Of a stretch of DNA of 64,000 bases, positions 54,501 to 64,000 are shown one piece after another (position 1 is the stretch's first letter; each line of letters opens with the position of its first letter). Below the pieces are notes generated by a model, which did no database searches, was not told the origin of the DNA, and saw only the letters and a program-made list of their open reading frames with translations. The DNA comes from Aphidius gifuensis. Taxonomy: Eukaryota > Arthropoda > Insecta > Hymenoptera > Braconidae. The translations under genes were made by a program, and so were the position numbers. The stretch is taken from assembly GCF_014905175.1 (NCBI RefSeq), contig NC_057789.1, forward strand, positions 19,670,555-19,734,554. The letters run 5' to 3'.

Positions 54501-55735
54501 ATTTTACATGTCGGGAAATTTAAGCATTTGTCACATTTTGTCCAACATTGTTTATGATATTCATTTTTTGTAAACCCGATACGACACCAATCACACCAGA
54601 ATTTTATATTTGTAGCCATAAATACATGCATATATTTTATAGGCGCAAAATGTTGGTCATCAGGATAATACACAATATTTAAAATTTTCATATTTTCACG
54701 CGATACTCTGCGATTAGGTAAAGTTTTTTTCCCATCAAAAAAAATTGTATGACCATCATTAGTATCGAAATTCCAGATAACCAATGCGGCAGATTCAGTA
54801 ACTCAATAATTTTGAAATAAAATTATTTCATTATGCCGACACCCGCCAGGTGGTACACAAATGTTAGCTTTTTGACAGAGTTCAAGACCCTGCTTTTTAC
54901 TAGCAACTATAGTTCTTTTCTTTTTTTTATTGATAAATATGTTACAATAGAGCGTGGTAAACATAAATATAGATCATCGTGGTTCAGTTCCCGAGCACCG
55001 CGAGCCTTTTTTGCCATGTGGTGTGGGACACTACCACCAATCATTGATTTCAATACAACCAAGTCAATAGTAAATAGATCGTTAGCATGTACAGGATCAT
55101 TACTTTGACAAATGCTACTTACAGTCTCCCATAAACGTTCAAATGTAAAATTATTGGCGGGTGTCAAGTGAGTATGTGCCTCAGAGTTCATAGAAGGGGT
55201 TTTGAAACTGAGAATAACTCGATCACGCGCATTATTTGAGTAATTTTTGATCAGCTTGTATACCTCTTCAAATGCTTCTTCGATCCATGTTTCAACTACA
55301 GTATTTTGAGGTATTTCTTTCACTTTAAAATTTATCAAATGTTTATTCAAATTATATTTTGGTACAAATGTCTGTGTTTCATCACTAATATCTATACGCT
55401 GAAAATTATTATCACTACCACCACCTGTTTGTAAAATTTCACTTAAATGATGTTGTTGTAATGGTGATTGCATGATTCGATTTATTATACCACTATCGAT
55501 AAAATTATCGTCAACTTCAACATTATCCAAAAGAGGTTGTTGTGGAACTTCAGATTCGTGGTACACGTAAATGTTGATCCAAATGCTCTTGTTGTAACCG
55601 TGGATCTATGATATTGTTCGTTAAACTACCGTCGAGTAGACTATCAATAAAAAATTCACACTCCGCACTGTTATCAACATCATCATCTAAAACACGCTCT
55701 ATTTTTTTAGCAACAACTTGAAAAAAAGATCTTCA
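51546..55735 (-). pseudogene. Polinton DNA polymerase B, P1, several breaks
   Basis: Domain order on the minus strand: N-terminal region (55735-54907); Cys/His-rich patch (FWCDWCRIGFTKNEYHKQCW, then KKCNICRKVYV); Exo I FFDFETRSELR near 54190; Exo II AHNGGGYDAQF near 53945; Exo III AIYCKSDVELL near 53575; palm motif A DVTSLYPS near 52885; motif B NDLNSLWSRLAM near 52305; motif C YVDTDSIVFI near 52020. This is the protein-primed PolB of Polintons. Frameshifts at about 55565, 54830, 54060, 53700 and 52325, a TAG at 52910-52908 just before motif A and a stop near 52555 inactivate it. Motif B has Ser where Gly is usual. All motifs are otherwise recognisable, so decay is recent. Confidence 0.85.
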
Positions 55736-56099
55736 CACTGCAGTGGTCACAGCAAAACTGATTTTTTCTAAATTTACCTGTTTCGTAAAATATTTTACCC
55801 GACAAAATTGAAAATTTTTCTGGCTCTCTGGTGTGAAAAATATAACAAGAGAAATAACGATTTTTTTTCTGAACAAAATTATATTTGATACCGGTAAAAA
55901 AAAAAAATATGGTGTAGCCTGAAAATTTTTAACAATAACAAATATATCTGTAAAAAGAAGACAACAGGAAAAAGGGATACAAAATTTTATTTATTTTTTT
56001 TCTATAAAATTTATTATTTTATTTCTATAAAATAATACCTGTAAAAAAGACATACAAACAATTTTATTTATTTACAAATGGCTTTATTATTTAATGTAT

Positions 56100-56504
56100 T
56101 AATTGTGCACAGCGTTCACAATGACCAAATTCATTTACAATTGGTTCTCCACCACAGAGATCGCATTATACGTGACTCAATGATTCTTTGAGCTCACGTT
56201 TTTGGTTTTGCAAACATGTTATTCTATCATCTATAAATTGCTGTCGTTTTTTGAAAATTGAGTTGGGTATTGGTGATGGTTGTGGGTACTGCGGCTGCTC
56301 ACCCATCTGCCATTTTTCATGACAGCCTTTACAGAACTGGTGGTGTGGTGTGGCTGCTTTATTCGGACATTGATATCCCGCGCAGTCAACGCAGAAATCT
56401 GTAATATCTACAGACTCTTTTTTTTTGTTTCTCGACACGGGGCTTTGAAGACCCTGCTTTAGGTCGATATTGTATATTGAGTTGACTCTAACAAGTGTTG
56501 TCAT
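56100..56504 (-). pseudogene. zinc-ribbon-like protein, P1, one stop
   Basis: The frame starts MTTLVRVNSIYNIDLKQG and contains CVDCAGYQCPNKAATPHHQF with CKGCHEKWQMG, a Cys/His cluster suited to a zinc-binding fold. A proline-rich linker and a coiled-coil segment follow. A TGA-type stop near 56167 precedes a last CDLCGG...CERCAQ pair in the same frame, so the natural protein seems to carry two zinc sites. It lies between PolB and the J gene. I do not recognise a named family; a role in transcription or nucleic-acid binding would be guesswork. Confidence 0.5.
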
Positions 56505-57360
56505 GGACAGACACTACTATTTTATATTGTAAGTATAAAGAAATCCCGTTGTACGCGAATCAATATTAATTAGAGATGTTACGTAAACGAGTGTTGAAGA
56601 GCAACTGATTTCTCAGTTCGTTGAAAATTGTTAAGTCCAAAAAATAGGTGTGTACTTAGTTAAAAAATTAGTTTTAATTGGTCAAAAATTAGTTCAAGAG
56701 AGGGTAAAAAACTAGGCGTAGGTGGTGTGATTTTTAGACATAAAATTGGGCCTTGTGTGGTCCAAAGGGTGGCATAAAGTACCATGTGTAAACAAAAAAT
56801 ATAGATTTTACGACCGGAAAGTCCGAGACGTTTTCATGAATTTATTTTATTTTAAATAGTTATAAATTTACTTTTTTATTGTCGATTTTACAATCATTCT
56901 GTGTATCGAAAATACGTTAGTGCAGTTGTTTGACAGATGTAAGATTTTCTCTAATTTTTGACAAATAATGTTTTAAAAAAATATGTTATAATAGTACCAA
57001 AGAGATACTTGAGTTTATGGTTTTATTTGTTACGTGATTTTTACTCAAAAATATATGCATGAGTTGACCATGTGTGGGAATATTCGAGTTTGTAAAAAAG
57101 CTATTAAAAAGTACATAAATTAAATCGTTGTTTAAAGTATTTTAGAAAAAATATAAAATCAAATTGTTAGTCATATGTTATTCTAAAGTTTGTCGTTTCA
57201 CGAAGTAGCCATAAAAAACAGAGTAATGTTTAAAACTTATCAACTTATTGTATTTTGTTTAAAGAATTAAAGTCTGGTCAGTTTGGGACCGACAGACATG
57301 TGGTTCGACCCGGAACAATTATTATTATTGTTATTATTATTATTATTTTTACTACAAATA
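56505..57360. other. intergenic between zinc-ribbon and J genes
   Basis: AT-rich sequence with an ATT microsatellite at 57320-57350. It may include the 3' end of J and the promoter of the zinc-ribbon gene. No frame of note. Confidence 0.5.
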
Positions 57361-57362
57361 TT

Positions 57363-58694
57363 TACCTTTTTGTTTTTTAGTTATTTTTCGAGAATTCATG
57401 GTAATACGTTTAGTTGGAAGTAATATTTCCACCGACGTAATTGCAGGTTTTTTAATTTCTAAATACATTTTTTCTTCAAGACCATTTTCTTCAAGAGCAT
57501 TTTGTACTAGATCTGTAACATAAAATTATTATTATCATTATTATTATTTTATAACATTCTATAACGAGTAAAAATATTATGAACAAAAAATATTTCATCT
57601 TCTAAAAACTTAACCAACTCCTCATCAATTGGTCCATTCTCTTTTACTTCCAACTGTGCATTGGCAAACATAGCCGCTGCTGTTTCATATTCTACGTAAG
57701 CCCTGTCATTTTTTTCACCAGACACATCTACTGGTATTTCATTGTTTACATTTTCCCGTACAGACTCATTAACGGGAATTTCATTGTTTATCATAACATC
57801 GTCAACTGGAATTTCATTTTCGGCCACTGAGCCATCAACTGGAATTTCATTATTTACCACAACTTCGTTAGTCGGTATTTCAATGTCTTCAAAAAACAAG
57901 AGAAAATTTATTTATTTATTTGTTGAAAAAGTATTAAAAATTTATTTATTGAAAATTTATTTGTCAAGAAAAATATTGAAAATTTATTTGTTTAAAAAAA
58001 AAAAAAAAATCAAAAATTTATTTGTCAAGAAAAAGTATTAAAAAAATTTTTTATTGAAAACTTATTTGCGAAAAAGTATTAAAAATTTATTTTATTTATC
58101 AGTTAATAAAAAAGTATCATTAAAAATTTATTTACCTAAAAACATGATATCTTCATTGTCAGGTTTTTCAAAATCCTTCAGCACATCTTCACACTGTGTA
58201 GAACTTTTTTTACTTGTTTCACATCTATTGTAAACTCTTTGTTTAAAATTTTCATACTGTATTTCTAATTCCGAATATTTTTTTATATCTTCTATATCGA
58301 CAGGATTGCCGAGTAATTTATCTCGAATAAACTCCTCAAGCTCTCTATCTTTTTTAGGGAAATCTTTGAAAAATCCTGAGACCCAATTGCGGCGGATAAT
58401 TGCACTGCACTCCAAATATTTCAGCTCGCTTAACAGTTCAGGGTATTTATAAATTTCGTGTACCCATTTTTTATCACGGCTATCTTCTACTTTTTTTTTT
58501 TTACAAGTAAATTCAACTTCGTTAGTTTCAAATCCGCGTTTGATTTTTATTTTAGTAGTTAAGATGTGACTAAGTAGACCCGGAAAACACAACTGACACT
58601 TGTCGTGAAAATTTTCAGGGATGATAGTCAAAATAATTTTAGTCAGGCCTATTTTCCCACCACCATAAATACTTATCTTTTCTAATAGGTCCAT
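57363..58694 (-). CDS. J gene: spliced protein with NEIPVD repeats, P1
   Basis: Exon 1 (58694-58136) encodes LTKIILTIIPENFHDKCQLC, a Lys-rich patch, WVHEIYKYPELLSELKYLEC and DKLLGNPVDIEDIKKYSELE. A 249-bp intron (GT at 58135, AG at 57887) joins in phase to an exon with repeated NEIPVD motifs (DIEIPTNEVVVNNEIPVDG and further copies). Another acceptor (ttacag at about 57522) precedes a third exon ending before a GTAAAT donor near 57366, so more exons may exist. Splice signals are read by eye. P2 and P4 carry the same gene; in P4 the second-exon acceptor AG appears changed. Function unknown. The gene sits next to the terminal repeat on the PolB side, which makes it the first gene of the element. 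Confidence 0.5.
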
Positions 58695-59337
58695 TTTTGC
58701 TAAGATGTTACCAATAGAAAATCAGAAAAAAAGCAAAAAAAAAATAACAGGTGTATCTTAAAATTTTTAGAAATTTGTCGGTAAAACTTACTTAAATACA
58801 AAAAAATAACCCACTGTTTTTATGACTCTTTTCTACGTACAAAAATCTGAAAATACCCGCCGCAAGTCGCTCGTAAAATTAGATAATAAACAGTAGGAAC
58901 ATTTAGAAAAAGTCTATCGAAAAAAAATTAATCCTCGACATGGAAATCTGAAAAACATGCGACTCGTAAAAATAAAATAACAAAAGAAACATTTTAAACT
59001 TCAAAAAAATTTTTAGAAAATCAGTTCATAAAAAATCTTATACAACATCTTAAAATAAAAACTTTTCAAGGGAAATCTGAAAAACATGCAAGTCGTAAAA
59101 ATGAAATAACAAAAGCAACATTTTGAACTCCAGAAAAATTTATGTCGTTCGTAAACTAAATTAACAGCGGGATGATTTTTTCTATTCTACAGCCGAACCT
59201 TTATACGATTTGAACACGAAACTAAAAACTAAACTCGAAAAACTATATTAAAAAAAACTCTTTAATTCTTATATTTTCCGAAAACTATACTAAAAACTAA
59301 ACTGAAAACTATATTAAAAAAAACTACTTTTATCTAT
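58695..59337 (-). repeat. subterminal region of P1, shared with P2
   Basis: Aligns with 27196-27800 of P2 over its whole length: both have cggtaaaacttacttaaatac, three spaced variants of gaaaaacatgcgaytcgtaaaaa, and taacagcggggtgatttt. The repeated phrase (about 58880, 58950, 59080) gives a degenerate tandem structure with a period near 110 bp. No gene. Confidence 0.65.
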
Positions 59338-61242
59338 GTTTTCTTATGAAATATCGTAGCCGGATCATTTATTAGACAATCAATATTGCCCTTCAAAATA
59401 ATCCAACTTGATATGTAATTAATTTAACCCTGTTTATCCTGCGCAGCAATGGCGCATAAGAAAGGTAGGGAGACGGATTTGCGTAATGTAGGGAGAGGTA
59501 AAAAGGAACCTGAAAAATACGCGAGAATATAACACAATAATACGGTAGAAATAATTTCAAATAACACTTGTAAATTCATTAAAAATCGGAGCACAATTTA
59601 TTTATAAATTACCCTGTTACTATTACATGAAAATGCGATACAAAAACAATTATTAAATATGTAACCCAATCAAATTTTACTCGCGCGTCGCGTCGAAAAG
59701 AGAGAACCTAAAGCCATGCGGTCGTGACGGAGTCAGAGATAGCGAAATATCAAAATTGCGAATAACCCGAACAATAATTAAATTATGACGACCAAAATAC
59801 TAGCGACGGGATTGAGAAGCAATCCAGTCGATTAATTAAGCAAGTCACTGACTCTACATTGACGCTACGATGACGCTTGGCTTTTACAATATTAATATTT
59901 TTACACTTGTCATAAATTCACAGAACAAACACTGAAGAAAATTTATTTAAAAGAAGGTACTTACATTGATTGTCGGTGATTTAATGTAGCAATCTAGTGA
60001 CGGCGTGTACCTTGGCTTGACCTCGGAGACGCTCGCAAAATTGACAGGTTGGCTTGGTTACAATATCGCCAGTAATGATGTACAGAAATATGTATATATA
60101 TATATATGTATATATATATTTTATTTAAATGTGGTACAATGTAATTATACAAGTTGGTTGTATGTGATCGACGATTAAATTATGTCAAATTGTAGACATA
60201 AACGTAACACTGACTTTACAATAAAACCACCGTAAATGTTACTTTTATTTGAATTTAAAATAAAATTATTATACGAGACTTTCTCACTGTACTTTATAAA
60301 TTGTATTCAATATTGAATGGCTGACCACGAGGTCGTAAATTTGTATAATGAAATATTTAATTATTTTAAATAAATAACTGATTATTTATTATCGCAAAAA
60401 TGTAATTTATTCTATTCAATATTTATTTGATTAGACAATGCAACACAATGCGTGCTTTCAATTTAATTTACTCAAGCAAGAAAATTTAGACCACGCGGTC
60501 GTAATTTATTACAAGTTAAATTTGTAAATGATTTAATGAATTTAAATTAATGATTTAAGTAACCAAATGTTACTTAAATATTATTGAAACAATAAATTGA
60601 TAAAATAATCAATAAGATATTGAATAAGTATAACTTACAGTTGTGCTGATTTGTAGAAAATATTCTAAGTTTTTCAGAGCAATTAAAATTCGACGAGGCA
60701 AAGTGCCTATGCTAGTTAGAGCTGGAAGAGCTGGTGTAGGTCAAGGAACTAACTCTGACCGAGTGACCGAGATCTAGCGATCAATCTCGCTCGATGCCCT
60801 CAGAACATAAGGGTAGGTGGGGATCCTTCGGGGATGTTCGGTTTTCCTCCTTGGTCCAGTTCCACTTTCCTTATGTCGCTTATTTCTTATTGCTTGAGGA
60901 AAATCTTATGATTTTCCAACCTTAATAAAAATTATTTCTAATTGTCTAATTATGACATGAGTGGTACCGAGAGAATCCCTATATTTTTAGGATTCTTTCG
61001 ATATCACTCATTATATTAATTTATATTCAATTTTCCAAAATAAAATTGGCGGTAGATGTGCTTGGCAATAGTGCCGGCTCAAATAGTTTGTTGGGGGTGC
61101 AAAACCTCTAGCTCCCTCAAATATGGTAACTTGACGATCTGCAAGATGGAGCTAGGGGTATTAAAAAGTACCCTGAATATTTAATGTATACTAATAGAAA
61201 GAAAAATAAAAAAGTTTGTGCGGCTTACCGCCGGACATTACA
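59338..61242. mobile_element. 1.9-kb non-coding insertion in the P1 terminal region
   Basis: P2 is continuous across this point, whereas P1 jumps from 59337 to about 61243, so the block is an insertion. Its ends read tgttttctta and ggacattaca, TG...CA as in LTRs, and its interior is less AT-rich than the flanks, with no coding frame. A solo LTR of about 1.9 kb or a non-autonomous element are possible. No matching target duplication is evident, so boundaries are approximate. Confidence 0.45.
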
Positions 61243-61752
61243 CTTAAAACTCTATTCTTTTTTCTCTACTATAAAACTAAACACGTGTATTTCATAACTA
61301 AAACCGGAAAACTATACTAAAAAAACTACTGAAAACTCTATACAAAAAATACTAAGCCAAAAAAACTATACTAAAAAAACAACTGAAAACTCTATGCTAA
61401 AAAAACTCAAGAATCTACCTGCACGATTTTTCTTATTTTATTTCTATACTACTCTTATGCTCTATATGTACTTTACCGTTGCCCCGTGACGTCACCCATG
61501 CATTTCTATTTTACTACGCGCCCTTACAATCTCATTCATCCTATACTATACTACACACCCCCTCACACACATACCTCACACTCACACACATACCTCTCAC
61601 TTGCACCTATGCTATTTTATTTTTACCCCATGCATCCTATGCGGGCCCATGCACCCTGTACTATAGGCCCATGCACCCATGCACAACACACACGAGGGGG
61701 GAAAGGGGGGTACCGCATTCCACAAAGTCGCCCAGAAAAGCCACCTTCTACT
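61243..61752 (-). repeat. Polinton terminal repeat, P1 right end
   Basis: Resumes the shared terminal block: aaactatac words, then gccccgtgacgtca, tacctctcac and gaggggggaaaggggg. The terminus is ccaccttctact at 61741-61752, so the element starts AGTAGAAGGTGG reading inward. The next six bases, ttggcc, are the candidate target duplication. Confidence 0.7.
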
Positions 61753-62110
61753 TTGGCCCTCAAAATATATCTTGTGAAAATATATATAGAAACTATAATA
61801 TGAATACATTTTGCTAGTTACAACCTTTTGATTATATCCTACTGATATATATTAATTATAATAAGATATATATTCTATGAATATATTTTCTGATATATCC
61901 ATGTGGAATGAATTCTGAATATATACAGATATATATTTTAAATATTTGTGAAACTCAATAAACACAAAATATAAAACAGCTCTATATCAAAAATATATTA
62001 TAAGATATATATTGAAAATATATTATGTGGATATAGATGACAGATATAACTTTAGGCCAAATAACTATAACTTTTATATAATCAGTTATAATTTTCATAT
62101 ATTTTTGAAT
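61753..62110. other. AT-rich spacer with tatata-type palindromes
   Basis: Repeated gatatatatt and atatattc words between P1 and the Tc1-like remnant. No gene. Confidence 0.5.
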
Positions 62111-62114
62111 ATAT

Positions 62115-62699
62115 TCAGCGGATATATATTTTTCCATGCAGGAGACCAACTAATTGATCATCAATCATTCCAGCCCAGGCTTTAACGGAAAAGTGGTGCT
62201 GATATGATCCGTCCAACGTTAGGTGAGGATTTTCTTCAGCCCAGGTGTGTTCATTATGTACGTCGATAACAGCATCCTGGCTGAAGATTGCCTTATCTGT
62301 ATACATAATGGATCGTTGATGATCATCAGGACATTCTTTATGTCTATTAATGAACCATCTGGAAAAGCTACTCTTGGCTTGGATCACCCTCTTCAAGGTG
62401 TTAAACCTTCGTAAAGTGGTATGCTTTTCTCTGGACAAGCCTTAGCGTTGTTCACTCCTTGGTTTTACTGACGCCAAGAAAGTTAGCTGCTTTTCTTGTT
62501 GTGTCACACGGATTACGATGAAAATGTTCAAGTATTGCCTCTTCATCACTTTCTGGTAGATATAAAGTGTTGCAATGCTCCTTGATTCACTAAGCGATGA
62601 TGCAACTTTAGCGTATAATCGTGCTGCTTCACTCTCATTCCCATGGGCACGACCTGAACACATGAACATATTAAAATAGTTAATGTTTTCATACTGCAT
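62115..62699 (-). pseudogene. Tc1/mariner-superfamily (DDE_3) transposase remnant
   Basis: The upstream block (62699-62442) carries helix-turn-helix material (HGNESEAARLYAKVA and a VTQQEKQLTFLASVK segment). The downstream block (62438-62115) holds the catalytic region: IMYTDKAIFSQDAVIDVHNE with Asp followed by HTWAEENPH and VKAWAGMIDDQLVGL. A stop near 62440 separates them. The C-terminal third, with the last catalytic residue, is missing. It belongs to the large family of arthropod transposases with DEAxF-like motifs (here DKAIF). Confidence 0.65.
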
Positions 62700-63050
62700 G
62701 ACTACTCAAATTTATTAATTAAATGTTTTTCAATTTATCTATTACATTTATTCATATAATAAATAAATAAATTTTTATATATTTATTCATTTACTAATTT
62801 TTATTTATAATGGGTGCATACATGATATTTAAAACGATAAAACAAAATAAATGAATAAATATAAACAAAACAAATCAAATTAATATGCGTATGGAGTTGT
62901 GCAAAAAGGAAAATATATAAATCCATTGAGACCATATAAAGCCATATAAAGTTGGTATTTTTTTGAAAACATTTATTTTTTATAATTCTATTGAGTTTTT
63001 TTTATTTCAAGTCCTTTAAACTCAATTGATGAGAATAAAAAATTAACTAA
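62700..63050. other. AT-rich spacer before P4
   Basis: No gene seen. The P4 similarity starts abruptly near 63050 inside the J gene, and there is no terminal repeat here, so P4 is truncated on this side. Confidence 0.55.
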
Positions 63051-64000
63051 GTGGGCCTGACTAAAATTATTTCGACTATCATCCCTGAAAATTTTCACGA
63101 CAAGTGTCAGTTGTGTTTTCCGGGTCTACTTAGTCTCATCTTGACTACTAAAATAAAAACGAAACGTGTACTTGAAACTAACGAAGTTGACTTTAGTTGT
63201 AAAAAAAAAAAAAAAGTAGAAGATACCCGTGATAAAAAATGGGTACACGAAATTTATAAATACCCTGAACTGTTAAGCGAGCTGAAAAATTTGAAGTGCA
63301 CTGTAATTGCGCGCGGCGATTGGATCCCAGGATTTTTTAAAAAATTTCCTAAAAAAGATAGGGAACTGGGTTATTTTATTCCTGATAAATTACTCGGCAA
63401 TCCTGTCGATATAGAAGATATAAAAAAATATCCAGAGTTAGAAATACAGTTCAAAAAGATTATACAACGAGTTCATGATAAAAGTGAAAAAAGTGTTATA
63501 CATAAAAAAAGTTCTATACAGTGTGAAGATGTGCTGAAGGATTTTGAAAAGCCGGGCGACGATGATATTATGTTTTTAGGTAAATAAATTTTCAATGATA
63601 CTTTTTTCTTAACTAATAAATAAAATAAATTTTAAATACTTTTTTTTAACAAATAAATTTTCAATAAAAAAAAAAAAAATTTTAATACTTTTTTTTCAAC
63701 AAATAAATTTTCAAAAAATAAATTTTTAATACTTTTTTTTTTTAACATATAAATTTTCAATAAAGAAATTTTCAATATTTTTCTTGACAAATAAATTTTC
63801 AATAAATAAATTTTTAATACTTTTTTAACAAATAAATAAATGAATTTTCTTTTGTTTTTGAAAATATTGAAATACCGGCTGACGATGTTATGATAACCAA
63901 TGAAATTCCCGTTGATGAGTTTGTACGGGAAAATGTAAACAATGAAATACCAGTAGATGTGTCTGGTGAAAAAAATGACATGGCTTACGTAGACCTAGAA
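63051..64000 (+). CDS. J gene, P4, runs off the window
   Basis: The frame from 63051 to 63587 matches exon 1 of the P1 J gene from LTKIISTIIPENFHDKCQLC to DVLKDFEKPGDDDIMFLG, truncated only at its first 15 residues. A GTAAAT donor follows at about 63583. The NEIPVD-repeat exon starts near 63860 (IEIPADDVMITNEIPVDEF) and is open to the window end. The acceptor equivalent to gaag in P1 reads gaaa here, so splicing at the same place may be lost. This is a fourth copy of the same Polinton, in plus orientation, with PolB and the capsid genes expected beyond the window. Confidence 0.5.

Noticed and set aside
43629..61752. Bracovirus or other polydnavirus segment
   Set aside because: The genes form a Polinton set with integrase, protein-primed PolB and double-jelly-roll capsid; no polydnavirus gene families or excision motifs were seen.

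Overview
The window is very AT-rich eukaryotic DNA, almost certainly from an insect. There are short GT-AG introns, insect-type transposons (hAT, Harbinger, Tc1-like, non-LTR) and fragments of animal genes (fumarase, EVI5-like, MON2-like). I cannot name the species. No rRNA, tRNA, CRISPR or bacterial-type feature was seen. Nearly everything recognisable is mobile DNA, mostly Polintons/Mavericks, the large virus-like DNA transposons that encode protein-primed DNA polymerase B, a retrovirus-type integrase, an A32/FtsK-like packaging ATPase, an adenain-like protease and two jelly-roll capsid proteins.

One Polinton subfamily is present in four copies, none complete. P1 (about 43.6-61.75 kb, minus strand) is the best: its major capsid, minor capsid, integrase and ATPase frames are open or nearly so. 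P2 (about 16.6-28.2 kb, minus) and P3 (4.6-12.03 kb, plus) are deleted and broken. P4 (from 63.05 kb, plus) runs out of the window. Overlaying the copies gives one gene order, all on one strand: terminal repeat, spliced NEIPVD-repeat gene, zinc-ribbon protein, PolB, ATPase, small basic protein, unknown protein, integrase with chromodomain, minor capsid, basic Lys-rich protein, major capsid, protease, IAP (two BIRs plus RING), Env/F-like glycoprotein, unknown 'N-like' protein, 'H' protein, terminal repeat. The IAP-Env-N-H block is accessory cargo and the most interesting part of the window.

Region by region: 0.5-4.6 kb is a rearranged remnant of a different Polinton lineage (PolB N-terminus, integrase, coiled-coil protein, capsid-like fragment). 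4.6-12.03 kb is P3, which carries a non-LTR-like insertion in its IAP and a 1784-bp hAT element in its H gene. 12.03-13.6 kb is a diverged Env-N-H cassette into which P3 seems to have jumped. 14.4-15.3 kb is a non-LTR reverse transcriptase remnant. 16.6-28.2 kb is P2. 28.2-31.3 kb holds a non-LTR tail and one intact 176-codon ORF of unknown function. 31.34-41.99 kb is bounded by matching inverted ends and holds a Harbinger transposase, a Myb/SANT-like gene and fragments of host genes, so it may be a large gene-capturing Harbinger. 42.0-43.6 kb is GC-richer non-coding DNA. 43.6-61.75 kb is P1, followed by a Tc1-like transposase remnant and P4.

Together the Polinton genes would make a self-replicating, self-integrating element able to build an icosahedral particle. 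The Env-like gene and the IAP suggest a lineage that could also have spread between cells and blocked host cell death. All copies seen here are decayed.
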